Positions 45,442 through 52,506 of a DNA stretch of 64,000 nucleotides are shown one piece after another. The stretch spans positions 1-64,000 of the forward strand of contig NZ_CALUAE010000004.1 in assembly GCF_943913955.1 (NCBI RefSeq). Reading direction: 5' to 3'. Every line of letters begins with the position of its first letter. The first letter of the stretch is position 1. Source of the DNA: Mycolicibacterium bacteremicum. GTDB taxonomy: Bacteria; Actinomycetota; Actinomycetes; Mycobacteriales; Mycobacteriaceae. The notes under the pieces are model-generated. The model saw nothing but the letters and a program-made list of their open reading frames with translations. It did not search any database and had not been told where the DNA came from. The translations under genes were made by a program, and so were the position numbers.

Positions 45442-46539
45442 TCAAGCCGCACCCGTGACCACATTCTGACCACATTGCCCTGTTAAAAGCGTGTTCATCG
45501 CGGCCCCGACGGCCTGGACATCCGACTCGTATAAGTGTCCGTACCGGTCGAGGGTCAGCGCTGCCGACTCGTGCCCCAGCATGTTCTGGATGGTCTTGAT
45601 GTTGCACCCGGCCTGGATTGCCAGACTGGCCGCCGTATGTCGCATTTCATGGAGTTTGAAGTTCTCCGGCAGGCCCGCCGCTGTCACGGCCTCGGACCAC
45701 CACCGACGCCGGACATTGCTCCCCCGCATCCGACCGCCGGCCGTGTCGGGAAACAGCAGGGCCTCGTCGTCACCGCGCTCCCCGAGCAGCTCGACGACGA
45801 ACGCCGACAGGCTCACCGTGCGACCCTTGCCACTCTTCGGTGTCCCTTGCTCGAAGACGCCGTTCACCAACGCCACGGACCGGGTCACCCGGATCTGATG
45901 CTTCTGGAGATCGACGTCTCGCCATCGGAGTTCGGCGACCTCCCCGAAGCGCAGACCGCACGTCCCCAGGACGTACACCAACACCCGGTGATCCCCCGCC
46001 GCATTCGCCAGCAGGTGTAGCTGTTCCAGCGTCAGGAACCGCTGCTCGGCATCCTCGATCGCGGGCAGCTCGATCTTCTGGTCGATTGGATTGACCACGA
46101 GCCGTTTGTCATCGACGGCCATCGACAAGATCTGTCGCAGCACACCAATGGTCTTGTGCACCGACGCCGGCGCGTGGGTGGAACTCAGGTCGGCTACCCA
46201 ATCCCGGACTAGCTCCCGGCTGATGTCACCGAGGGCCACCTCGGCGTGCTCCGCGATGAACGTGTCAAGCACCACCTGATATCTGGCCCGCGTCGACGGC
46301 TTCAACTTGTGCTTGGACTCCAGCCAGCCCTTGGCGAACTCCCCCAGCTTCACCCGACCGGCCGCCGGCGCGACATAGGCACCCCGCCGTTTGTCGACCT
46401 CCAGTTGCTCGGCCCACGCCTGCGCGTCACGCTTCGTGGTGAAACCGCGCTTGGTTGTCTGCCGCCGGTCCGGTGTCCGGTACCGAACCCGGTACCGCGT
46501 TGTGCCCGAGGTGGTTTCGTACTTCTCAATCGTCGCCAT
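45442..46539 (-). CDS. int: Tyrosine site-specific integrase
   Basis: A 365-aa phage-type integrase. The N-terminal arm-binding domain is residues 1-60, the SAM-like core-binding domain about 65-150 and the catalytic domain about 165-350. Catalytic residues are R197 (CGLRFGE), K235 (TPKSGKGR), H297 and R300 (HEMRH), H323 (LGHES) and Y333 (DRYGHLY). It recombines attP with the tRNA-Ala attB. The ATG at 46539 has a GGAGG Shine-Dalgarno; it overlaps the repressor gene by 14 nt, so both are made from one minus-strand transcript. Its last codons contain the attL arm repeats. Confidence 0.95.
   Translation of the reverse strand: MATIEKYETTSGTTRYRVRYRTPDRRQTTKRGFTTKRDAQAWAEQLEVDKRRGAYVAPAAGRVKLGEFAKGWLESKHKLKPSTRARYQVVLDTFIAEHAEVALGDISRELVRDWVADLSSTHAPASVHKTIGVLRQILSMAVDDKRLVVNPIDQKIELPAIEDAEQRFLTLEQLHLLANAAGDHRVLVYVLGTCGLRFGEVAELRWRDVDLQKHQIRVTRSVALVNGVFEQGTPKSGKGRTVSLSAFVVELLGERGDDEALLFPDTAGGRMRGSNVRRRWWSEAVTAAGLPENFKLHEMRHTAASLAIQAGCNIKTIQNMLGHESAALTLDRYGHLYESDVQAVGAAMNTLLTGQCGQNVVTGAA
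45456..45475. repeat. Left arm-type integrase sites
   Basis: Two copies of TGACCACAT at 11-bp spacing (45456-45464, 45467-45475), within the last codons of int. The same pair occurs near attR. Confidence 0.65.
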
Positions 46540-47125
46540 TGGAATCCTCCGGTGGTACTGCGAGTGTGCCGTCCTTGAACAGAGAGTTGATGTTCTCGAC
46601 CCGATCCAGCTCCTTGCGTACGGCCTCTGCTGCCGCCTTCTGGGCAATGCTGTCCAGATGGGCCATGTCCGTGCCTTCTATAGCGCGGACCCGACCAACT
46701 CCGCTGAGCGGCACCCACTTTGGTCGCGCTTGCCTTTGGAAGATCGATCCGAGATGTTGGCTATCACCGCTACGGAACTCCAAAGATGTCTCTCCGATAA
46801 GCCAGCTCCATGCCGCATACGCGGGTACAGGCTCGTCTGAACCCGTCACCTCGACCTCGTCGGTGGGCTCATCGGTGGCCGGCATCAACAGCGTGACTGG
46901 TGAAACGCCCAGGGCCAATGCAAGGGCTATCAGATCATCGGGGGTTACGCGCCTCTCGTGGGACTCGATCCGCCGTATGCCGACAGCGTTGATCGACCAG
47001 TTGGCCACCGCCTGCATTCGCTCAGACAGCTGTTTGTAGTTCATGTTCAGCTCGACGCGCCGACTGGTCACATTCTTGGCGACGGTCTTGGCCGTGAAGC
47101 CGACCTCGGGCTCTTTCCCTACCAT
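46526..47125 (-). CDS. XRE-family repressor, probable immunity regulator
   Basis: A 199-aa protein with an N-terminal helix-turn-helix (about residues 15-80; RRVELNMNYKQLSERM, IRRIESHERRVTPDDLIALALALGVSPVTLLMP). The C-terminal half (about 85-199) has no recognised domain and no Ser-Lys LexA-type protease motif, so derepression may depend on a helper-phage protein rather than RecA, as in PICIs (inference). It is divergent from the excisionase-like gene across the operator region. Confidence 0.83.
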   Translation of the reverse strand: MVGKEPEVGFTAKTVAKNVTSRRVELNMNYKQLSERMQAVANWSINAVGIRRIESHERRVTPDDLIALALALGVSPVTLLMPATDEPTDEVEVTGSDEPVPAYAAWSWLIGETSLEFRSGDSQHLGSIFQRQARPKWVPLSGVGRVRAIEGTDMAHLDSIAQKAAAEAVRKELDRVENINSLFKDGTLAVPPEDSNGDD

Positions 47126-47239
47126 CCCGCCATAATCGCATACTTTGGCAATTCAGCGACCACCCTTGACAGCGGGTAACAAATCGTGCTCTCCTGTCAC
47201 CAGTGACAAACTATGTCACTCGATTGACAGGAGTTGTTA
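47126..47239. promoter_or_regulatory. Divergent early control region
   Basis: A 114-nt gap between repressor and excisionase-like gene. It holds a TTGACA (47166-47171, plus) as candidate -35 and the TGTCAC operator array. A second TTGACA overlaps the Shine-Dalgarno of the HTH gene. A convincing -10 at the right distance was not found. Confidence 0.6.
47195..47219. promoter_or_regulatory. Repressor operator array
   Basis: Three half-sites in alternating orientation: TGTCAC (47195-47200), GTGACA (47203-47208) and TGTCAC (47214-47219). The last two form a perfect inverted repeat with a 5-nt spacer, the first two with a 2-nt spacer. Probable target of the XRE repressor. Confidence 0.65.
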
Positions 47240-47452
47240 ATGGCCGATCTGCTCGCCCCGGAGGATCTGCCTCCGCTTGCCACACCCGCCCAGGTGGCGG
47301 CAGTCATGCAAACCACGGTCGACGCCCTATCCCAGGACAGGTACCGCCGGCGCGGGCTCCCCTGGATCAAGGTGTCCGGCCGCATCCGCTACGCACGCGC
47401 CGACGTTCTCGCCCATCTCGCCGCCAACCGATACGGCGGTGACGCCGCCTGA
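47240..47452 (+). CDS. Excisionase/AlpA-like winged-HTH protein
   Basis: A 70-aa MerR/Xis-type protein (PLATPAQVAAVMQTTVDALSQDRYRRRGLPWIKVSGRIRYARADVLAHLAANRYG). First gene of the rightward operon, with AGGAG 6 nt before the ATG. Such proteins act as excisionase, directing integrase to excision, or as the AlpA-type activator of satellite genes. Which applies here cannot be told from sequence. Confidence 0.8.
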   Translation: MADLLAPEDLPPLATPAQVAAVMQTTVDALSQDRYRRRGLPWIKVSGRIRYARADVLAHLAANRYGGDAA

Positions 47453-48123
47453 TGCGCGTCTACCCCGCGTTCGAAGACCTCGGCCTCGACCCCGACGCCG
47501 ACAAGACCCCGGAACCTCCGGCCCGGAAAAAGCGAAGCCCCGGAGGTTGCCGCCTCCGGAGCTTCAAAACCACTCCCCACAAGAAAGTTGGTATCCCCAT
47601 CATGACAGATATCCAGGCCGACGAAAACGGTGCCTTCACCGGCGACCGCTACGAACGGCTTAAGAAGTCGGCCGAGGTGCTGGCCAGCGACCCGAGCATG
47701 GTCGGTGGCGAGCCGCCCTACAACGCCGATGGGATACGGGCGTTCGCCAAGACCGTGGAGCAGCTGCGGCTGCTCGACGGCCTGACCGACTACGACGCCA
47801 ACACCGTCAGCTTGCTGGTCGCGCTGGACTTCATCCAAGGGCCTCGGCGGATGGCGTGGCGGGTTTGGGACATGCTGACCGACGCCCCGCAGACCCCGCA
47901 CCGTGACCACGACGACGAGATCGCCGTCGTCCACACGATGGTCGGCATCCTGCACATGGTGATCGGGGCGTGGCTCCCGCCAGATCCGTGGCGCGTCCTT
48001 AACCGACTGGCCGCTGACACCAACGAGGCGTACGAAATGGTCAAGTTGAAGTCAGGCAACAGCGGCGACCACCTCAAGGCCGCGATCGACAACATCGACG
48101 ACGCGATCGGGTCGCTCCCGTGA
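47452..48123 (+). CDS. Hypothetical protein of the element
   Basis: A 223-aa frame from the ATG at 47452 (ATGA-like coupling with the HTH gene). The first 25 codons have strongly GC-biased third positions, but a hairpin lies over codons 28-38 and an in-frame ATG at 47602 (MTDIQADENGAF) could start a 173-aa form. The body is helical and acidic (YERLKKSAEVLASDPSM, AVVHTMVGILHMVIGAWLPP) with no recognised family. No membrane segment is certain. Confidence 0.65.
   Translation: MRVYPAFEDLGLDPDADKTPEPPARKKRSPGGCRLRSFKTTPHKKVGIPIMTDIQADENGAFTGDRYERLKKSAEVLASDPSMVGGEPPYNADGIRAFAKTVEQLRLLDGLTDYDANTVSLLVALDFIQGPRRMAWRVWDMLTDAPQTPHRDHDDEIAVVHTMVGILHMVIGAWLPPDPWRVLNRLAADTNEAYEMVKLKSGNSGDHLKAAIDNIDDAIGSLP
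47534..47565. other. Strong hairpin in the early operon
   Basis: Stem GAAGC+CCGGAGG pairs with CCTCCGG+GCTTC around loop TTGCCG, one mismatch (C39-A60). No T-run follows, so it may be an attenuator or translational control structure. Confidence 0.55.
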
Positions 48124-48317
48124 CCGCCGCAGTGGATCGCACGTACGCCGCCCGCTGGGATGTCGACGGAGCACGAGGTCACGCAGACACATTGTGCTGC
48201 TTGATAGACAGCGCCACCGAGAACCTCGACGGTGCCCGCCGCACCCGCGCCGAAGAGATCCTCGACCAGGCCCGCATCGTCCTGGCCGACCTCGACAAGC
48301 TGCGGGCGGCGCTGTGA
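48120..48317 (+). CDS. Small hypothetical protein of the element
   Basis: A 65-aa protein from GTG at 48120, overlapping the previous stop. It is predicted helical (ARGHADTLCCLIDSATENLDGARRTRAEEILDQARIVLADLDKLRAAL) and basic/acidic mixed. Function unknown; conserved layout of tightly overlapping early genes. Confidence 0.7.
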   Translation: MTAAVDRTYAARWDVDGARGHADTLCCLIDSATENLDGARRTRAEEILDQARIVLADLDKLRAAL

Positions 48318-48652
48318 CCGATACACGCACGACGGAGACCCGCCCCACCACCGGGGCGGGTTCTCCCGCGTCTCAGACAGTTTCATGGTGGCCAGCACAC
48401 GAGTTCATCACCGCTCTGGCCGCGCAGTACAACAACCTGCCCACCGCCGGCACCCCAGCCTGGCAGCAGCTCCCCGACACCGACCCCCGGAAGCTGATCG
48501 CCCTCGCCGCAGCCGGTGAGCACCACGTCCTGCGCGTCGAGGTCGCCCAGCAGAACATGGCCGACGCCTCCAAAGCCGTAGCCAGCAGCCCCAACTGGCG
48601 CACCCGGCCCCGAGGCCGCTCGTACATCCCACGCAAGAAGGAGATCGCGTGA
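48314..48652 (+). CDS. DUF2742 family protein
   Basis: A 112-aa protein from GTG at 48314. The pattern SWWPAHEFI ... AGTPAWQQLPDTDPRKLIALAAAGEHHVLRVEV ... ASKAVA is that of DUF2742, which I recognise from Rv1583c and Rv2656c of the phiRv1 and phiRv2 elements of M. tuberculosis. Function unknown. This is the clearest link between this element and the phiRv family. It is coupled to the RepA-like gene by a 4-nt overlap (GTGA). Confidence 0.75.
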   Translation: MTDTRTTETRPTTGAGSPASQTVSWWPAHEFITALAAQYNNLPTAGTPAWQQLPDTDPRKLIALAAAGEHHVLRVEVAQQNMADASKAVASSPNWRTRPRGRSYIPRKKEIA

Positions 48653-50076
48653 CCCGCAAGAAGGAGGAAATCTGCTGGGACTGCAACGGACCCGAGGCGC
48701 TGTGTGACAAGCACGCCGCTGAAAAGCGGGTCGCCGAATATGGACGCCGAGCCAGCATCGAGTGGGCATCCGACATCCGGCCCCGAAAGCAAGTCTGGAT
48801 GTGGGACAAAAGAATCCCCATCGGCACCCCATCGGCGTGCGCAGGTCGCGGCGGCACCGGCAAGACGAGCTACATACTCCACCTGATCGCCCTACTATCC
48901 CTCGGGCAACTACCCGGTGAGTATCACGGCACCCCACGCCGATCACTGATCTGGTCCGGGGAGGACGCCTGGGACAAGGTGCTCATCCCCAGATTGATCG
49001 CCGCCGGAGCCAATCTGAGCATGGTCGGCCGGCTCAAGCTCGACACGCTGGTCGACAACGAAACCCTTGAGGTCACCCCCAAACTGCCCTTGGATACGGC
49101 GACCATCGCCCAGGCCGTCACCGACAGCGAAGCCGCGTTGGTCTTCATCGATCCCATCGCCTCAACAATGAGTGGTGACCTGAACCGAGAAGCTGACGTT
49201 CGTGCCGCCGTCGACGCCCTGGCGCGGGTCGCCGAGGACACCGGCGCGGTCATGATGTTCGTACGGCACTTCGGCAAGGGTGGCGGCAACGCCTCGGACA
49301 AGATGTCCGGCTCTCACGCCTTCCGTGACGCCGTGCGGTCGGTGTTCCTGTTCGCCGAAGACCAAGACAGTGACTGCGTCGTCGTCAGTCAGGACAAGGG
49401 CAACTACGCACCACGCGGCGAAGAATCCTTCGCCTTCCGGCTTGAAAGCACCACCGTGGCCACCGACGACGGACCCACCGAAGTCGCCCGCGTCATCGAC
49501 CTCGGATCATCCGACACGTCGGTTGGCGACATCATCAACCGCACGTCCGAAAGCGGTCCGCAGGACGACATCGGTGACTGGCTGCTCGACCTGCTGGCAA
49601 AGGAACCAGTGAAGGCCAACGAGGTGTACCAGGCAGCCCACGCCGCCGGCCACACCGTCGACCAAGCCAAACGAGCCAAGAAACGGTTGGGCATCCTCGC
49701 AGAGCGCCCAGTCAACCCCGGCCCTTGGTTCTGGAAGCTCCCCGACCGCACAGAGCAGAGCGCAGCGCCACCAGAGAGCGGCCCGGACACTTCTGAGGCG
49801 TGCTCCCTGCTCCCTGTGAGGTCAGAAGGGGTAGAGCAGAGCGCAAACGGGGGCAGGGAGCAGAGCGCAGAAGTGTGCTCCCTGCCCACCCTAGAACCCG
49901 ATGCACCCGCTGCTCCTACACCACTGACCGTCCGCCGGCAAGAGCTCCGTGGACGTCGCACCATTCGCGTCCGTGGCCAAGAAGTACCCCGCTGCGACAT
50001 CTGCGGCAAGGCCGTCATGGCGGGACAAGGCAACACCCACCTCTCATGCGCCAGCAAACAGGACGTCGCGTCATGA
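48649..50076 (+). CDS. RepA-like AAA ATPase/helicase
   Basis: A 475-aa protein with GTG start. An N-terminal zinc-like cluster (C9, C12, C19, H22) is followed by a RecA-fold AAA_25/RepA domain with Walker A AGRGGTGKT (65-73) and Walker B LVFID (164-168), plus FVRHFGKGG with the RSF1010-RepA-type arginine. A helical domain (DDIGDWLLDLLAKEPVKANEVYQAAHAAGHTVDQAKRA) acts as a likely winged helix. The tail is low-complexity with a second CxxC...HxxC site. It should drive the element's own replication. Confidence 0.85.
   Translation: MTRKKEEICWDCNGPEALCDKHAAEKRVAEYGRRASIEWASDIRPRKQVWMWDKRIPIGTPSACAGRGGTGKTSYILHLIALLSLGQLPGEYHGTPRRSLIWSGEDAWDKVLIPRLIAAGANLSMVGRLKLDTLVDNETLEVTPKLPLDTATIAQAVTDSEAALVFIDPIASTMSGDLNREADVRAAVDALARVAEDTGAVMMFVRHFGKGGGNASDKMSGSHAFRDAVRSVFLFAEDQDSDCVVVSQDKGNYAPRGEESFAFRLESTTVATDDGPTEVARVIDLGSSDTSVGDIINRTSESGPQDDIGDWLLDLLAKEPVKANEVYQAAHAAGHTVDQAKRAKKRLGILAERPVNPGPWFWKLPDRTEQSAAPPESGPDTSEACSLLPVRSEGVEQSANGGREQSAEVCSLPTLEPDAPAAPTPLTVRRQELRGRRTIRVRGQEVPRCDICGKAVMAGQGNTHLSCASKQDVAS
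49753..49884. repeat. Iteron-like repeats inside the RepA-like gene
   Basis: GAGCAGAGCGCA occurs three times (49753-49764, 49834-49845, 49858-49869). Next to the last copy CAGGGAGCA (49854-49862) and TGCTCCCTG (49876-49884) form an inverted repeat, and TGCTCCCTG also occurs at 49801. A candidate replication origin. Confidence 0.5.
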
Positions 50077-50132
50077 AGCGCCGCGTCATCTTCCCACCCA
50101 ACGACTACTGGACCACCAAAAAGGAGACCCCC

Positions 50133-50390
50133 ATGACCACCCCCGACAACGACGTGCCCGCCATCATCACCACCCCCGACCGCGTGTGCGCACTCGTCGG
50201 CACCCTCGACGGAGCTGGCCTGTACCTCGGACTCAGATTCGAATGCCTACCCCCACTCGGCACCATCGAGATCCGCCTCGGACACGAAGCAGCGACCAGC
50301 ATCGCCACCGACCTCACACGCCTACTCAACCTCGACAACGCACAACGAGCCGCACTACTGGACAGCCTCATCCCCAGGGAACAACAGTGA
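50133..50390 (+). CDS. Small hypothetical protein of the element
   Basis: An 85-aa protein (MTTPDNDVPAIITTPDRVCALVGTLDGAGLYLGL...). The ATG at 50133 is preferred because AAGGAG lies 6 nt before it; an alternative ATG at 50073 overlaps the RepA stop. No family recognised. It ends in a 4-nt overlap with the HNH gene. Confidence 0.65.
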   Translation: MTTPDNDVPAIITTPDRVCALVGTLDGAGLYLGLRFECLPPLGTIEIRLGHEAATSIATDLTRLLNLDNAQRAALLDSLIPREQQ

Positions 50391-51055
50391 CGCTCAAGCC
50401 CTGCGTCGTGTGCGGCGAGATCAGCGACAAGTCACGCTGCCCCGACCACCGACCCAAAGAGACCCGCGACCGCAGAGCCCGCGGCTACACCGACAAGTGG
50501 CAACGCCTCTCACGCCGAGCCCGACGCCTGCAACCGTTCTGCACCGACTGCGGCGCCACCGAAGACCTCCAGGGCGACCACTCGACCGAGGCATGGGAAC
50601 GCCACGAAGCAGGACTGCCTGTACGGCTCCAGGACATCGACGTCGTCTGCGGACCATGCAACCGACGCCGAGGAACCGCACGCCCCCCAGCAGGCCAGCC
50701 AGACCCCAGCGGGGAGGACCCAAGCGGACCGCTCCCGCCCCCGGCCGGCAAGGCAGAATCTCAGTTACTCACCCTTGGTGAAGATCTCCCCGAGCTCCCG
50801 GAGGGTCACGCTGGGCAGGATGTTGCTGTTTCGGAAGCCGATCAGCGACAGCATGTGGGCAACGCTGGTCATGCCGGCGAGCAGGCTCGGCAGATCCGAG
50901 TCTTCGAGCAGCGACTTAAGGACGTCGTCGGCTGTCGTGGTGTCGTCCGGTTGCCGGTAGTAGAGCGCCGTCAGGTACGCGAGTGCGTCTTTGGCATTCT
51001 GTCGCTGTTCCGGAGTCCACTCTTCGTCGGTCGCCACGTCTGGATTGTTCCATGA
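50387..51055 (+). CDS. HNH endonuclease
   Basis: GTG start; 222 aa in the full open frame. The HNH core is residues 1-100: zinc cysteines C6/C9 and C18 (CVVCGEISDKSRCPDH), CTDCG, then DLQGDHSTEAW with the catalytic DH and CGPCNRRRG as the final CxxCN. HNH proteins next to terminase are needed for cos-type DNA packaging in HK97-like phages. From about residue 126 the frame is antisense to a small gene and has poor codon bias, so the true C-terminus is uncertain; the stop overlaps terL as ATGA. Confidence 0.8.
   Translation: MTLKPCVVCGEISDKSRCPDHRPKETRDRRARGYTDKWQRLSRRARRLQPFCTDCGATEDLQGDHSTEAWERHEAGLPVRLQDIDVVCGPCNRRRGTARPPAGQPDPSGEDPSGPLPPPAGKAESQLLTLGEDLPELPEGHAGQDVAVSEADQRQHVGNAGHAGEQARQIRVFEQRLKDVVGCRGVVRLPVVERRQVRECVFGILSLFRSPLFVGRHVWIVP
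50765..51037 (-). CDS. Small antisense-oriented gene in the packaging region
   Basis: A 90-aa protein (VATDEEWTPEQRQNAKDALAYLTALYY...), GTG start at 51037, or 107 aa from 51088. It is the only minus-strand gene inside the rightward operon. Third codon positions are strongly G/C, unlike the plus frame over the same bases. Helical, acidic, with a hydrophobic central helix (LLAGMTSVAHMLSLIGF). No family recognised. Possibly a cargo or control gene of the satellite (inference). Confidence 0.6.
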   Translation of the reverse strand: MATDEEWTPEQRQNAKDALAYLTALYYRQPDDTTTADDVLKSLLEDSDLPSLLAGMTSVAHMLSLIGFRNSNILPSVTLRELGEIFTKGE

Positions 51056-52506
51056 GGGCGGGACCGAAAGGCACGGTCGCCGCACCACCGCTGGACTTTT
51101 CGGGGTGGCCGTCGTCGAGGGCGAAGCGTCGGGAGCGGTTCATTCGGGACTACCTGATTACCCCGAAAGGGGTGGGTGCCAAGGAGCCGTTCGATCTGCG
51201 CCCGTTTCAGCGGGAGATCATTACGGGAGCGTTCGCACCGAAGATCCGTAACGCTCTGGTGTCCTTGCCCCGAGGCAATGGGAAGTCGGCTCTGGCCGCC
51301 GCGCTGGCTCTAGCAGAGATGTTCGTCGGCCCCGATTCCGCCGAGGTGTTGTGTGTCGCTTCGGATATGCGGCAGGCGATGATCGTGCTGCGGATGGCTA
51401 AGCGGATGGTCGAGCTGAACCCGGATCTCGAGGAGCGGGTCCAGGTGTACTCCGACAAGCTGTATCTCCCGGAGAATGACGCGCTGCTACTGCCGCTGCC
51501 GGCGGAACCGGGAGCCCTGCACGGTCATGACCCGTCGCTGCTGATCGTCGACGAGCTGCACGTCGTCACTCAGGATGTGTGGGAAGCGGTCACCTCGGTA
51601 TCCGGGAAGAGGCCGGAGAGTTTGACTTTGGCCATATCGACGCCTGCGTCGTCGCCGGATTCGGTGATGTGGCAGTTGGTGGAGCATGGCCGGTCTGGTG
51701 ATGATCCGGCGTTCTACTTCCGTGAGTACGCCGCGCCGGAGGGGTGTGCGGTCGATGACCGGAAAGCGTGGCGGATCGGCAACCCGGCGTTGGCGTGCAA
51801 GCGTCCGTTTCTGTCCGAGGACGGTTTGGAAGCGGTACGGCGCACGATCTCCGAGGCTCGATTCAGGCAGCTTCGTTTAGGACAATGGGTTACGGGGGTC
51901 GAGGCGTGGTTGCCGTGGGGAGCGTGGGACGCCTGCGCGCTAGACCGTACGGCGCAACCTCGGGAGCGTGTCGTCCTCAGTTTTGATGGCAGCGCAAGTG
52001 GAGATTCCACGGCCCTCGTGGGTTGCACCCTGGACGGGCATATCTGGATCGAGGGGATCTGGGAGAACCCCGGTGACCCACGGTGGCGTGTACCCCGCGA
52101 GGACGTCACCCGCGCTGTAGATGTCGCGTTCACCAAGTACGACGTCGCCGAGCTGGCCTGTGACCCATGGGGTTGGAGAAGTGAGATTGAGGACTGGGCG
52201 AAGCGTCACGGTGAGAAGCGTGTCATCGAGTGGAACACCGCGCACGCCGCCCGGATGGCCCCGGCGACAGACCGGCTGTACCAGGCCGTGGTCACCAATC
52301 AGGTGACACAGGACGGTGACCCGCGACTTGCCGCGCACATCGCGCACTGTGTCGCCAAACGGACCCCGATGGGGGATCTCGTATCGAAGGACAAACGCGG
52401 GTCGCCCCGCAAGATCGACGCCGCCGTGGCCGCCATCGTGGCCTATGACCGGTCGGCGTGGCACCAACAACGAAACCGTAAACGCGTAAGGAGCTTTGCA
52501 TCATGA
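51052..52506 (+). CDS. Terminase large subunit
   Basis: A 484-aa packaging motor from the ATG at 51052. ATPase part: Walker A LPRGNGKS (72-79), Walker B SLLIVDELH (162-170). Nuclease part: LSFDGSASGDS with D312 and a C-terminal KIDAAVAAIVAYDR (RNase-H fold metal aspartates). It cuts and pumps DNA into the prohead through the portal encoded next. Terminase_1-type (Lin0332/HK97-like). No small subunit gene is recognised nearby. Confidence 0.95.
   Translation: MRAGPKGTVAAPPLDFSGWPSSRAKRRERFIRDYLITPKGVGAKEPFDLRPFQREIITGAFAPKIRNALVSLPRGNGKSALAAALALAEMFVGPDSAEVLCVASDMRQAMIVLRMAKRMVELNPDLEERVQVYSDKLYLPENDALLLPLPAEPGALHGHDPSLLIVDELHVVTQDVWEAVTSVSGKRPESLTLAISTPASSPDSVMWQLVEHGRSGDDPAFYFREYAAPEGCAVDDRKAWRIGNPALACKRPFLSEDGLEAVRRTISEARFRQLRLGQWVTGVEAWLPWGAWDACALDRTAQPRERVVLSFDGSASGDSTALVGCTLDGHIWIEGIWENPGDPRWRVPREDVTRAVDVAFTKYDVAELACDPWGWRSEIEDWAKRHGEKRVIEWNTAHAARMAPATDRLYQAVVTNQVTQDGDPRLAAHIAHCVAKRTPMGDLVSKDKRGSPRKIDAAVAAIVAYDRSAWHQQRNRKRVRSFAS

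Noticed and set aside
47277..47663. A 128-codon alternative frame over the HTH gene
   Set aside because: Out of frame with the HTH gene, Pro/Arg-rich, and the HTH has a good ribosome-binding site.
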